Assembly: GCA_025370075.1 (NCBI GenBank)
Contig: CP073016.1
Span: forward strand, 1,426,001-1,490,000
Origin: Chryseotalea sp. WA131a
GTDB lineage: Bacteria; Bacteroidota; Bacteroidia; Cytophagales; Cyclobacteriaceae
Reading direction: 5' to 3'
Length of the DNA stretch: 64,000 bases
Below, piece after piece: positions 24,288-34,417 of the stretch. The position numbers and the translations under genes are program-made. The notes under the pieces were generated by a model. The model made no database searches and was not told the DNA's origin. It worked only from the letters and a program-made list of their open reading frames with translations. Within the stretch, counting starts at the first letter, position 1; each line of letters begins with the position of its first letter.

Positions 24288-25154
24288 TTATCGGAATTGA
24301 AAAACGATTGGCAGAATCAATCTTGTAGAAACGTTTTTGCCATTATATTTTCCTGGAATCCAATTCCCTTTTGTTGAAAAGAGGGACTTTAATATTCGTT
24401 TCTCTGTCGCTTTGTCAAGGGTAACCAAAAACTGAGGATCTTCTATTTCACCTTGGCTTGTTATAATAAACCGAACAAAAACTTTCCCGTGCATACCTTT
24501 TAGACGTGTAATAAACGGATAGGTGAGATCTTCTTGCAGAAATTCATATAGTTTTTTATATCCACCTTTGTAAGAGGCAGTATCCTCTGGAAAATAATAA
24601 ATTCCGTTTTCTGCAATTCTGTTTCCGTCTTCATAAAGTTTCAACTCAGGCTTTTCAGAACTCTTCATTTTCTCGATCCAATCTGCTTCACGAACATAAC
24701 AGAGGCATTTCCCTTCAAAGAAATTACCTTCTATAGAAAATGAAATTTTTTGAAATGAATCGATAAGATTTGCTTTATCTATCTCACGCCCTGTGCTATC
24801 CCAATACTGCCATTTACCTACTCTAGCATCTTTTACTAGTGAACCCGAGGCCATTCTAGTGCCATTTGAGTAATAATAAATAAACTCACCATCCTTTATA
24901 CGTCCATTTTTTGACTTGGCAATTCCAGTAGTAAATAGCTGACCATTTTTGTAGTAATCAGAGATTAAGTAGGTAAACCTCTTTTGTGGATTATCTTTTG
25001 AAATCCGTTTGATCGTATAGTCATTCTCAGAAAGAAAATTTTCACATAGACCCAGATAAAAAAATCTTTCTTGACCAAATAACCTGGAATGAAGGGTTAG
25101 AAAAATGAAAAGGAGGACATACTTCATGGACGTCAAAATTCTGTATTTCTTCAT
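24288..25154 (-). CDS. TonB C-terminal-domain protein with MORN-like repeats
   Basis: An exported protein in three parts. A signal peptide comes first (MKYVLLFIFLTLHSRLFGQ; the ATG at 25154 is used, but 25127, directly at the signal, is equally possible). MORN-like repeats follow (YYKNGQLFTTGIA, DGEFIYYYSNGTRMASGSL, VGKWQYWDSTGRE). The C-terminal TonB domain (about last 90 residues) reads YPFITRLKGMHGKVFVRFI, and then ITSQGEIEDPQFLVTLDK. Such proteins in Bacteroidota probably act as envelope energy transducers or structural partners. An upstream extension overlapping the neighbouring gene by 14 bases is possible. Confidence 0.75.
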   Translation of the reverse strand: MKKYRILTSMKYVLLFIFLTLHSRLFGQERFFYLGLCENFLSENDYTIKRISKDNPQKRFTYLISDYYKNGQLFTTGIAKSKNGRIKDGEFIYYYSNGTRMASGSLVKDARVGKWQYWDSTGREIDKANLIDSFQKISFSIEGNFFEGKCLCYVREADWIEKMKSSEKPELKLYEDGNRIAENGIYYFPEDTASYKGGYKKLYEFLQEDLTYPFITRLKGMHGKVFVRFIITSQGEIEDPQFLVTLDKATEKRILKSLFSTKGNWIPGKYNGKNVSTRLILPIVFQFR

Positions 25155-25194
25155 GTTCAATTTCATTCCATATTCCACTTCAATGAGTAATCCA

Positions 25195-27684
25195 TTATCT
25201 TGCAACAAAAACGCCTGGGTAATTCGCTACAGATTTCTGTTTCTGATAAACCAGTTTTCCATTCACCCATACCATTTCAATGCCTGTGGAAAGTGCTGCA
25301 TGGTTGGTGATGGGTGCATTGTCCAACACCGTAACTGGATCAAATAAAACCAAATCAGCAAAATAGCCGGGCGCAATCAAACCTCGCTGTTTAATTCCCA
25401 GTTGCTCGGCTGTCTGGCTGGTCATTTTGCGTACAGCGGTTTCAAGTGGCATCAGCTTTAGGTCGCGCACATACTTTCCTAAGAAGCGTGGGAAAGCACC
25501 AAACCCTCTTGGGTGTCCTTCCATCGCACCATCGGAACAAATGACGGAGTAATCCCACTTCAAAAAGTTTTGGATGTCTTCTTCACTCATGGAAGTAGCC
25601 ACAATGGAGCCACTCATTCCAGGGGCAGAAGTTTCTCGGATTACACGCAACAAACCACTGGCTACACTTTCGTTATTTAAGGAAGCAATTTCGCTGATGG
25701 TTTTGCCTTCATACTTTGCATTGGGCGGATAGTGTGTCATCACAGAAGCCGAAGGATCAAACAATTCTTGTGTGGCAAACTCAGCACTTTTTAAATTCTC
25801 AAAATCTTTCTTGGGAAACAAAACACGTGGCGTTGAACTCCACATGCTGTACGGATAAACATCTGCGGTAACATTGATGCCTTGCGCGCGCGCAGCCAGC
25901 AATGCAGCCAGGTACTTGCGGCTATTACCCCACTTGCTACGCATAGCAATTTTGAAATGCGAAATTTGTACGGGTATTTTAGCTTCTCGTCCGATAGAAA
26001 TAATTTCATCCAGTGCCTCATCAATGTTGATGTCTTCGCTGCGGATGTGGCTAATGTATCGTCCGCCTTTTTCTGCCGCTACTTTCGCCAGCTCAATTAC
26101 CTCTTCACGATTGGAATAAAAGGCCGATTCGTATTCTAACCCAGTAGCCAAGCCCAACGAACCTTTATCTAATTCTTTCGCCAAAATACTTTTCATCGAA
26201 TCGACTTCTGCTTTTCTCGCAACTTGAAACAATCGTTGCTTCATCACCTCTCTACGCAAGGTAGAATGCCCCGTGTAAGAGGCAATGTTTACGCTGATGG
26301 GGTTTGCTTGTATCATTGCTTTGATTGAATCGATGGGTGCTGAACCTCCATCTTGCCCCACCACAATGGTGGTGATGCCTTGGTTGGTAGCTGCAATAGC
26401 GTGTGGATTTTCTTTGAGACCCCAATCATGGTGACTATGGCTATCTATAAACCCAGGCGCTAGCACCATGCCTTTGCCGTCAATCGCTTCTTCATTTGGA
26501 AACTTTCGCAAATTACCAACACCTTGTATTCGATTGTTCTGAATACGAACACTTGCTTGATAAGCAGGCAAGCCAGTGCCATCAATGAGTAATACATTGG
26601 ATATCAAAAAAGTTTGGGGAACGGAGTACGGTTTTCCCTCCCACGCATTTTTAATCAATTGATGAGCTTGGGAATTGCCAGAGTTGTCTAACAAAATAAT
26701 CGATTGATTTTTATCGATGTATCGAATGATGATGGTGCGAAAGGCAGCCCACCCACCGGTGTGCAATACCGTTTTCCCAACTTGCTCGATGCCCCAGCCA
26801 AAACCGTATTGGGTAGCTTCACCATTCAGCAATTTGCCAGGCGTTATTGCTTCTTTAAAAGTAGATTGCTTCACCAACCTATCGGTGTACAAAGCTTGGT
26901 CCCACTTATACAAATCTTCTACCGATGAATATACATTTCCATCACCTACAATACCATCTACACGAACCAAATCATCAAGTATATTCTTATCACTCTCCCA
27001 ATGAAAACCAAACACGCGTGATTTTGGATGTGATTTCATTTTAAGATGATAAATGTAACTGTCTTTCATCTTCAGCGGCACGGCAATATATTTTTGAAAG
27101 AATACATCAGGTGACATACCTGACACTTTTTCAACAACGGAAGCAAGCGTTGTATAATTGGTATTGCAATATTCCCATTTCTCACCCGGTTGGAAACTAA
27201 GCGGAATTTTTTTGTATGCTAGTAATTCCAGCATCGACTGGTTGGTAAGTGTGTCTAATAAATTCATTCCGTTCAACGCAATATCAAAATACTCCGGCAA
27301 CCCCGAGGTCTGGTTCATCAAATGACGAATAGTGACGAGTGGGTAAGGAAAGATGGGCAAATACTTTTGCACGGGGTCCTCGTAATGCAGTTTGCCTTGT
27401 TCTTTTAGCATCATCACCATCATGGCATAAAACTGCTTGGAAACAGAAGCCAGGTTAAATGATGAAAGGGTTGTAAGTTTTTCTTGTGTTTGACCATTGG
27501 CAATTCCGAAGGCCATTTTGTAAAGCACTTTGCCTTTTTCGCCAATCAGCACAGTACCATTGAACAGTTGGCGTTCATGAAGATACGTAAGTATCGAATC
27601 GATACGTGTAATTTTCTGCTCGGTGGACTGGGCTGAAACAATGAACGGCCACAAGACCAAAAGACAAACAATCAGTTTTTTCAT
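25195..27684 (-). CDS. Fusion of a beta-lactamase-type serine hydrolase and an N-acyl-D-amino-acid deacylase
   Basis: A single 829-residue exported protein (signal peptide MKKLIVCLLVLWPFIVSAQS) carries two enzymes. Residues 25-350 are a class C/DD-peptidase-like serine hydrolase with S80-V-S-K83, Y172-C-N174 and HTGG (308-311), all three catalytic motifs intact. Residues 358-825 are an amidohydrolase of the D-aminoacylase type with APGFIDSHSHHD (409-420) and HIRSEDINIDEAL, SHFKIAM and SDGAMEGHPRGFG. The first domain could cleave D-amino-acid-containing peptides and the second deacylate the products, in the periplasm. That coupling is inference. The gene is 25 bases downstream of a second D-aminoacylase paralogue and probably in one transcript with it. 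Confidence 0.9.
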   Translation of the reverse strand: MKKLIVCLLVLWPFIVSAQSTEQKITRIDSILTYLHERQLFNGTVLIGEKGKVLYKMAFGIANGQTQEKLTTLSSFNLASVSKQFYAMMVMMLKEQGKLHYEDPVQKYLPIFPYPLVTIRHLMNQTSGLPEYFDIALNGMNLLDTLTNQSMLELLAYKKIPLSFQPGEKWEYCNTNYTTLASVVEKVSGMSPDVFFQKYIAVPLKMKDSYIYHLKMKSHPKSRVFGFHWESDKNILDDLVRVDGIVGDGNVYSSVEDLYKWDQALYTDRLVKQSTFKEAITPGKLLNGEATQYGFGWGIEQVGKTVLHTGGWAAFRTIIIRYIDKNQSIILLDNSGNSQAHQLIKNAWEGKPYSVPQTFLISNVLLIDGTGLPAYQASVRIQNNRIQGVGNLRKFPNEEAIDGKGMVLAPGFIDSHSHHDWGLKENPHAIAATNQGITTIVVGQDGGSAPIDSIKAMIQANPISVNIASYTGHSTLRREVMKQRLFQVARKAEVDSMKSILAKELDKGSLGLATGLEYESAFYSNREEVIELAKVAAEKGGRYISHIRSEDINIDEALDEIISIGREAKIPVQISHFKIAMRSKWGNSRKYLAALLAARAQGINVTADVYPYSMWSSTPRVLFPKKDFENLKSAEFATQELFDPSASVMTHYPPNAKYEGKTISEIASLNNESVASGLLRVIRETSAPGMSGSIVATSMSEEDIQNFLKWDYSVICSDGAMEGHPRGFGAFPRFLGKYVRDLKLMPLETAVRKMTSQTAEQLGIKQRGLIAPGYFADLVLFDPVTVLDNAPITNHAALSTGIEMVWVNGKLVYQKQKSVANYPGVFVAR

Positions 27685-27709
27685 AAATAAAACGATAAAT
27701 TAAACTGTC

Positions 27710-29392
27710 CTACTTTCCTTTCCACCCTGGTCCTCTCACCACTCGGCCTGGCTTTGCGTTGGTATGCTCTCCGTTTTCAAGCACTTGGGTTCCGTTCACA
27801 AACACATGCACCATGCCCGTGCTGTATTGGTGTGGGTTTTCAAAAGTAGCATGGTCTTGAATTTTGACTGGGTCGAAAATGGCCAGGTCGGCATAGTAGC
27901 CAATTTGTATTGAACCTCGTTTTTCAATTTTTAGGTTGGAAGCAGGCAGCGAGGTCAATCTGCGGATAGCCTCGGCTATTGAAATAACCTTTTCATCTCG
28001 CACGTATTTTCCGAGTAGTCGAGAAAAATTTCCGTACGCACGCGGATGCGTGGGTGTCTTCAAAAAGTTTCCGGCTGCAGTGGAAGACTCCGCATCGGAG
28101 CCAAAGCTGACATAGGGAAGTTGGATTTGTCGTTTTACGTTTTCTTCGGTCATCAAAAAGTAAGCAGTGCCTACCCGTGTGCCATCCGTAATTACCAAAT
28201 CCATGGCTGTTTCTTCGGGAGACTTGCCATAAATTTTGGCCACTTGACCCAGTGTCTTACCCATAAAATTTTTGCGAAGCGAATCATTGGTAAAGCCCAT
28301 CAACAACACCCGATCAAAATCTCCAGCCAACTTCATCAGGTTCTCCCATTTGTTAGTCGGTGTGCGCATTTCTTGCAATGCTTTCTTTCTGATGACAGGG
28401 TCTTTCATGCGCTTGATCCATTCTTTGATGCCACCCTCTTGCAACCAAGGTGGCATAGCGGCATCTAATCCTGTTGCACCGGCCACATACGTGTACATAT
28501 CGGCTGTAATTTTCAAACCCTCTTTGTTGGCATGGTCAATCATGGCGATCACTGAATCAATTTTATTCCAATTGTCTTTGCCGCTAAACTTTAAATGATA
28601 AATCTCAGCTGGCAGTTTCGCTTCACGTGCAATGCGAATAGTTTCGTCTATCGCTTCAAAAATAGAATTTCCTTCACTTCGAATATGAGCGATGTACATG
28701 CCGCCATATTGAGAAGCAACTTTGCTCAGTTCCACTAACTCTTCAGTGCTGGCGTAGTTGGCTGGTGCATAAATCAATGCAGATGTCACGCCCATCGCCC
28801 CTTCCTCCATAGCCGTTTTTACCAATGCCTTCATTCGCTCCAATTCTTCAGGTGAAGCAGCACGATTGGCGTAGCCCAACTCATGAACGCGAACGGTAAT
28901 CGCACTAACAAAAGAAGCCACGTTTGGGCTTACGCCTCTTTTTTCCAACCCCTCTAGATATTCACCCAGGGTTGTCCAATCAATTTTATACTGCCAATCC
29001 GGATCGCGCTTCATGGCTTCTTCGTCATCGCGCTTCATTTGATCGTTCATGGGACCCATTGAGCCCTCACCCAAAACTTCTAATGTAACGCCCTGACGAA
29101 TGTCGCTTTGTGAGTTCCCATCGAATAGCAAAGAAACTTCGCAGTGGCTGAGCATATTAATGAACCCAGGTGCTACTGCCAATCCTTTCGCATCAATTTC
29201 TTTTTTACCAACAGCTTTGGACAAATCGCCAATAAATGCTACCGTATCGGCATTGATGCCCACATCCATAACCACCCCTTCTTTGCCAGATCCATCGTAC
29301 ACGGTGCCGCCTCGGAGGATCACATCGAACTTTTGCTTTTGGCAAGAGGCCATAAACATCATTAGAAAAAACAATATGGATAGTCGTTGCAT
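27710..29392 (-). CDS. D-aminoacylase-type amidohydrolase lipoprotein with altered metal motif
   Basis: A 560-residue lipoprotein (lipobox MASC, lipidated Cys17) of the N-acyl-D-amino-acid deacylase family. The TIM-barrel opens with VILRGGTVYDGSGKEG, but the usual metal motif GFIDxHSHxD is changed to GFINMLSHCE (77-85): the first histidine is Leu and the aspartate Glu. Other ligand segments persist (GEGSMGP, HIRSEGNSI, YHLKFSG, GSDAESS). A subgroup with NMLSW in this place exists, so this may be a natural variant that binds metal differently. It lies directly upstream of the fusion gene and is related to its second half. Confidence 0.87.
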   Translation of the reverse strand: MQRLSILFFLMMFMASCQKQKFDVILRGGTVYDGSGKEGVVMDVGINADTVAFIGDLSKAVGKKEIDAKGLAVAPGFINMLSHCEVSLLFDGNSQSDIRQGVTLEVLGEGSMGPMNDQMKRDDEEAMKRDPDWQYKIDWTTLGEYLEGLEKRGVSPNVASFVSAITVRVHELGYANRAASPEELERMKALVKTAMEEGAMGVTSALIYAPANYASTEELVELSKVASQYGGMYIAHIRSEGNSIFEAIDETIRIAREAKLPAEIYHLKFSGKDNWNKIDSVIAMIDHANKEGLKITADMYTYVAGATGLDAAMPPWLQEGGIKEWIKRMKDPVIRKKALQEMRTPTNKWENLMKLAGDFDRVLLMGFTNDSLRKNFMGKTLGQVAKIYGKSPEETAMDLVITDGTRVGTAYFLMTEENVKRQIQLPYVSFGSDAESSTAAGNFLKTPTHPRAYGNFSRLLGKYVRDEKVISIAEAIRRLTSLPASNLKIEKRGSIQIGYYADLAIFDPVKIQDHATFENPHQYSTGMVHVFVNGTQVLENGEHTNAKPGRVVRGPGWKGK

Positions 29393-29455
29393 ATTTGCAG
29401 GGTTTAATGGGAAATGAAGGTACGCGGATTAGGCGGAAAATCAAAGTTGCATTGA

Positions 29456-30190
29456 TTAACAAATTTTTCCTAAGCGGAGAAATAAAGGAAAAGTGATTTT
29501 CATTTTTTCAGAAGCCCATAACGGCTGCATTAACTTCATTAAGTCCACTACTGGGTTCTGATTGTTTTGTCGAATAAACTTTTGTACCGATGACCATGTA
29601 GTAAGGTAGCCTTGCAGTTCATGAATCGTCCACTCAAAAGAAAATTGAAAAGCGGTAGATGGTATTTCTTCAAATGGAAAAGGAAGGCTACGGTAGTGGT
29701 CGTCAATTAACTTCCGCTCTTTATCCCAATACGACCCCACGACTTGCGTATAGAAGTGATGAATGTGCTCATCGATAGCGGGGTTAACTTTTAAAAGACC
29801 ATAACCCCAAATCGCCAACGTTGCGTCCCGTTTTGCCACGCGCTTCACTTCATTAAAAAACAACGCTACCTTAAACCAATGTGCTGCTTGAGCCACGGTA
29901 ATTAAATCAAATGAGTGGCTGGCAAAAATTGTTTTCTCGGCAGATGAAATTGAATAATAAATGTTCGGTTCAATTGTGGCATTCGTCAATTGATTCTCAC
30001 TAATGTCAGTTGCATAGACGTGAGAAAATTTTTTACACAATGCTACGGCAGCTTGCCCATTGCCGGTGGCACAATCCCACACACAATTAAAGTCATTGAC
30101 GTGTCGATAAATAAATTCATAAAGCTCGTTGGGGTACGTTGGCCGGAAAGATAGATATAGCTTTGAGTGTTCTGAGAAACGATCCTTCAT
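29456..30190 (-). CDS. SAM-dependent class I methyltransferase
   Basis: The ATG at 30190 gives a 244-residue protein beginning MKDRFSEHSKLYLSFRPTYP, the usual N-terminus of this group; a start seven codons upstream is less likely. Motif I is VWDCATGNGQAAVAL (E/D-xGxGxG variant, AdoMet binding), with YATDISENQL as motif II and FDLITVAQAAHWF as motif IV. The substrate is unknown: relatives are annotated as trans-aconitate- or ubiquinone-like methyltransferases without proof. Confidence 0.87.
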   Translation of the reverse strand: MKDRFSEHSKLYLSFRPTYPNELYEFIYRHVNDFNCVWDCATGNGQAAVALCKKFSHVYATDISENQLTNATIEPNIYYSISSAEKTIFASHSFDLITVAQAAHWFKVALFFNEVKRVAKRDATLAIWGYGLLKVNPAIDEHIHHFYTQVVGSYWDKERKLIDDHYRSLPFPFEEIPSTAFQFSFEWTIHELQGYLTTWSSVQKFIRQNNQNPVVDLMKLMQPLWASEKMKITFPLFLRLGKIC

Positions 30191-30249
30191 AATTTCCATT
30201 CCAAGCTTCAATCTACCGAAAACAATTTACACAATTTCAGTATCACCGA

Positions 30250-33200
30250 TTACTCCAAGGGTATATCCCCCGGCTTCTCTCCCACTACTTCTACTTTGGG
30301 TGGAAGCAATTTGTACATCACTGGTGTTACCAATCGTGATAACAATGTTGAACTAATCAAGCCACCAATGATGACCAATGCCAATGGTGAATACAACGGG
30401 TTGCCTTCAATCGCTAATGGAATCAATCCGCCAATAGCGGTAAGTGATGTTAACACAATTGGCACAAAACGAATTTCACCTGCATGTTCAATGGCTTCAT
30501 TCAAAGGCACACCCCGCTCGCGCAATTGGTGCGTAAAGTCCACCAACAAAATAGAATTCTTCACTTCGATTCCTGCCAAAGCAATTAAACCAATCACCGC
30601 TACAAACGACAATGGATTGCCCGTTAGAAATAGCATGATGACAGCACCAATTACACCCAACGGAATAACCGACAACACAATCAACGTGCTCTTAAAGTTC
30701 CCAAATTCCAACACCAACACGGCAATGAAACCAAACACGGTGATGAGTATAATCGTACTCAATCCCCCAAAAGATTCTTTTTTATTTTCGACTTCACCGG
30801 CCGCTTCATACGAATAGCCATCCGGGAACGGAAAAGCATCCAATTTTTTAATTACCTCGTTGGTTACTTCCTCATAGAGATAGCCGCTTTTTACAAACGA
30901 TGTTACCGTAGCAAACCGTGCTTTGTCATAATGGCGAATCAAATTCGGTGATGTTTCAAATTCTACGGTGGCTACTTGTTTCAACGGAATGGCTTGACCT
31001 GTAATCGAATTGATTTGGAGTTTGTCAAACACATCGAATGACGCATAATTATTTTTAGGTAGCGTCACTGAAATATTAATGTCATCTTGGCCTTCACCAG
31101 GCGTAAATTTTCCAATGGTTAATCCTGCAATGCCCAATCGAATGGTGCGGTCGATGTCAGCAATAGAGATGCCCAATAAGCCTGCTTTCTCTTTATTGAT
31201 TTTTATTTTTAAATCAGTTTGTTGATTGGCCAAGGGATTGTTCACATAGATGGTACCTTCTGTTTTCTTGATGATGCCTTCAACTTTCATGGATAGGCTT
31301 CGAAGGGTATCTAAGTTTTCACCAAAAATCCGCATGGCAATAGGCGCCTCCAAGGGTGGCCCTTGCTCAAAATCCTTTACTTCAATTTTGGCATTGGGAT
31401 ACAGGAAAAATTTATCGCGGAGTTTGTCGATCAACTTGGTTTTCTTCTCCGGTGAAATATCATTTGTCTGCACAAAGAACTGTGCAATGTTGCTCGATTC
31501 GCTCCTGCCCACCACATTGTAATAAATCCTGGGATTGCCTTTGCCCACATTGGTGGTAAAATATTTTATCTCCTCCTCTTTTTTCAATTCATCTTCCACA
31601 TAGCGTGCTACTCGATCAGTTTCATAAATATTGGTACTGCTAGGGGTTTCAATGTTAATCAAGAATTGCGGCTTCTCTGATTTTGGAAAGAGACTAAAGC
31701 CAACGACTTTGAACAACCCCAAACTAATGACAAACAAAGCAGCGGTGAAACCCAATGTAGGCCAAGGATGGCGCAAGCACCAATGCAAAATTCTTGTGTA
31801 CGAAGCGTGAATACCTTTCTTGAGCGCACGAAGAAAAATATTCCCTTCGGGCGATTCATGTGATTTTAAAATGCGGCTCGCCAAAAACGGAACGATGGTC
31901 AACGATACAAACAAGGAAGCCAGCACGGTAAAAATGACGGCCATTGGCAGACTGCGAATAAAATCTCCAGCCGCTTCGGGCAAAAATACCAATGGCAAAA
32001 AAGCCAGTATCAACGTGGCCGTGCAACCCAACACGGCTAAACCAATCTGTTTAGTAGCCTCTATACTCGCCTCGCGTTTACTTTTACCTGCACGTAGGTA
32101 TCGTTCAATGTTTTCGATTACCACAATGGAGTCATCCACCAAAATGCCCAACGCCACAATCAATCCCACAATACTTAATTGATTGATGGTAAACCCAAAC
32201 GAGTCCAACAAAAACAGACCAGTAAAAATGGAAAGTGGAATGGATATCATCACCACAATGGCGGCACGTGTACCCAACGGCAACAATGTAATCGACACCA
32301 GTAAAATCGCGATGATAAAATCTTTTGCAAAGCGACTCAAGCGGGTGCTCACACTTCTCGCTTGGTCGAAGTTTTTTACCATCTTAATATTGGAGGTCAA
32401 TTCTTTTTCAAATTGCTGAAGTATTGGCTCCACTTGCTCGTCTACCTTAAAAATGTTTTGCCCTGCCTTCTGACTGGCCGTCAACAATACTGCACGGTGT
32501 CCATTCAATCGAGTAATGTGCGATTCGGCCTCGTAACCACTGGTTACATCGGCTACGTCTTTCAAATACAAAATTTTACCGTTGGCAGAATAGACAATGG
32601 TGTTTTTGATTTCTTCAATATTTTTATACTCACCACTCGTTTTAATGTTAAAGTTGCGGGTGTTCATTTGAATGCGACCGCCCGGAATGTTGGCATTCTC
32701 ACTTTGCAAAGCACCCAATACAGCATTTGCGGGAATTTTATTTAACGCCATTTTTTCCACATTCAGCGAAACGCGTACTTCTTGCTCTGGAAAACCAAAT
32801 GTTTCAATCTTTTTCAAGCTTTTTACCTTCTCGAGTTTATCTTCCAACGATTCAACTTTTTCTTCCAACTCGCGATACGAGGCAGTTTCAGAAATCAACG
32901 CCAATTGCAAAATGTTTACATCGGTAGAAGAAACTCGCTGGATGTTAATGGCATAAATATCTTGTGGCAATTCCTTTCGCAAGGCATCTACTTCACGAAT
33001 AACTTCTTGGTATTTTTCATCACGATCTGCTTCGTGTTTGTAGTCTACCCGAAACACAGCAAGCCCATCGCTGATAGAGGTTGTCAGGCGTTTGATGTTG
33101 TCCAGTTCATTGATTCGTTTTTCCATTGGATCCACCACCAACTTCTCCATATCCACTGGGCTGGTGCCCGGATACACCACCACCACCGAAAAACTAGGTT

Positions 33201-33324
33201 GGTCGGTTTCGGGGTCTTCGCCCCGAGGCATGTTGATGAGTGAGTTCAACCCCATCGCCAACACCAATGCAAAAATGATGAGCGTGAACTGATAGTTCTT
33301 AACTGAAAATTCGGCTATACGCAT
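30250..33324 (-). CDS. RND multidrug efflux transporter, inner-membrane permease
   Basis: A 1024-residue proton-driven efflux pump subunit of the AcrB/MdtB (HAE1) superfamily. It has the usual N-terminal segment FALVLAMGLNSLINMPRGEDPE, the first periplasmic loop, a block of membrane segments containing VGLIVALGILVDDSIVVIENIERYL (proton-relay Asp-Asp), a second periplasmic domain and a C-terminal block with VSLTALGGLIPL-type sequence. It is the last gene of the tetR-tolC-MFP-RND operon, 19 bases after the adaptor gene. The substrate is unknown; the branch is that of proteobacterial 'efflux RND transporter permease' proteins with short first helices. Confidence 0.95.
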   Translation of the reverse strand: MRIAEFSVKNYQFTLIIFALVLAMGLNSLINMPRGEDPETDQPSFSVVVVYPGTSPVDMEKLVVDPMEKRINELDNIKRLTTSISDGLAVFRVDYKHEADRDEKYQEVIREVDALRKELPQDIYAINIQRVSSTDVNILQLALISETASYRELEEKVESLEDKLEKVKSLKKIETFGFPEQEVRVSLNVEKMALNKIPANAVLGALQSENANIPGGRIQMNTRNFNIKTSGEYKNIEEIKNTIVYSANGKILYLKDVADVTSGYEAESHITRLNGHRAVLLTASQKAGQNIFKVDEQVEPILQQFEKELTSNIKMVKNFDQARSVSTRLSRFAKDFIIAILLVSITLLPLGTRAAIVVMISIPLSIFTGLFLLDSFGFTINQLSIVGLIVALGILVDDSIVVIENIERYLRAGKSKREASIEATKQIGLAVLGCTATLILAFLPLVFLPEAAGDFIRSLPMAVIFTVLASLFVSLTIVPFLASRILKSHESPEGNIFLRALKKGIHASYTRILHWCLRHPWPTLGFTAALFVISLGLFKVVGFSLFPKSEKPQFLINIETPSSTNIYETDRVARYVEDELKKEEEIKYFTTNVGKGNPRIYYNVVGRSESSNIAQFFVQTNDISPEKKTKLIDKLRDKFFLYPNAKIEVKDFEQGPPLEAPIAMRIFGENLDTLRSLSMKVEGIIKKTEGTIYVNNPLANQQTDLKIKINKEKAGLLGISIADIDRTIRLGIAGLTIGKFTPGEGQDDINISVTLPKNNYASFDVFDKLQINSITGQAIPLKQVATVEFETSPNLIRHYDKARFATVTSFVKSGYLYEEVTNEVIKKLDAFPFPDGYSYEAAGEVENKKESFGGLSTIILITVFGFIAVLVLEFGNFKSTLIVLSVIPLGVIGAVIMLFLTGNPLSFVAVIGLIALAGIEVKNSILLVDFTHQLRERGVPLNEAIEHAGEIRFVPIVLTSLTAIGGLIPLAIEGNPLYSPLALVIIGGLISSTLLSRLVTPVMYKLLPPKVEVVGEKPGDIPLE

Positions 33325-33343
33325 GGCTGAATAATTTTAGAAA

Positions 33344-34405
33344 TTAATTTTTGGCAATGCTGACAACAGAATTTTCTGTTAAGAAGGCAGAGCCAGCTTC
33401 CACAACTTGGGTGATATTCTCTAAGCCAGCAGCAATAAATGCTTTCTTATTTTCTAAGTAGGCAACTTGCACCGTCACTTTCTTCACCGATTTATTATCC
33501 GATTGAACAACAAACACACTGGCTGTTTTTCCTTGCCCTTCCACCAATGACTCAATCGGCACACTCCACAGTTTTTGCTTACTGGATGGTTGGATTTTGA
33601 CTTTTGCAAAAAGTCCAGATGCCAACTTTTTCCCATCTGCATTTATTTTTACTTCGGCTTGGTATAAACCTGTTACCAATTCCGAACCTTCGTTAACGGC
33701 CGTCAATTCACCCTGCAATTCCGTGTTTGGATACGCATCTGTGGTAATGGTTACTTTGTCTCCCGTCTTCACGCGCACCCAATCCACATCAGGCAAACCA
33801 ACTTTAACTATCCAGTTGTTTTGCGCAGATGTGTTGACCACTAACACGGGCACGCCTGGAGAAGCCAACTCGCCTTCGTTCAAATATTTTTTAATCACTC
33901 GGCCCGAAGCCAATGCATGAATGGTAGAATATTGTTTGTTGAAAGAAGCAATACGATAACTTTCTTGCGATACATTGAAAGCAGTTTGGAGGTTTTGGAT
34001 TTGCTCCAGCGTGGCAGCCGAATCTTTGAACAAGCGTTGACCGCGCTCGAAATCGCGCGTGGCTTTTTCCATCGCATTTTTCGCTTGGCTCACTTGCGCA
34101 TCTATTTCGGTTAAATCGAGCGAAGCCAGCAACTGGCCTTTGGTAATGGCATCGCCTTCTTTCACATAAATTTTGGTGATGATGCCCGGCACTTTAAATG
34201 AAAGTCGCGATTCGGTTTCGGTGCTGATTAAACCAGAACTAATGACGGGCAGACTGTATTCGTCTTGCTCTACGTTTACCAGTTTGACTGCAATGGCCGA
34301 GTCGTCCACTACCGACTTTGCGGTTTCTTTCTTTTCACCACTGCAAGCAAAAAACAACGCAGCCAGTGAAACCGGGACTAATAAAAGGAAGTAGTTCTTT
34401 TTCAT
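33344..34405 (-). CDS. RND efflux periplasmic adaptor (membrane fusion protein), lipoprotein
   Basis: A 353-residue adaptor linking the RND permease to the outer-membrane channel. The lipobox is in LAALFFACSGEKK. The lipoyl/barrel-sandwich halves show SFKVPGIITKIYVKEGDAITKGQLLASLD and STIHALASGRVIKKYLNEGE around a coiled-coil hairpin (about residues 95-150, AKNAMEKATRDFERGQRLF). Beta-barrel and membrane-proximal domains follow. It starts 12 bases after the tolC-like stop and precedes the permease by 19 bases. Confidence 0.94.
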   Translation of the reverse strand: MKKNYFLLLVPVSLAALFFACSGEKKETAKSVVDDSAIAVKLVNVEQDEYSLPVISSGLISTETESRLSFKVPGIITKIYVKEGDAITKGQLLASLDLTEIDAQVSQAKNAMEKATRDFERGQRLFKDSAATLEQIQNLQTAFNVSQESYRIASFNKQYSTIHALASGRVIKKYLNEGELASPGVPVLVVNTSAQNNWIVKVGLPDVDWVRVKTGDKVTITTDAYPNTELQGELTAVNEGSELVTGLYQAEVKINADGKKLASGLFAKVKIQPSSKQKLWSVPIESLVEGQGKTASVFVVQSDNKSVKKVTVQVAYLENKKAFIAAGLENITQVVEAGSAFLTENSVVSIAKN

Positions 34406-34417
34406 AAAAATTGAAGA

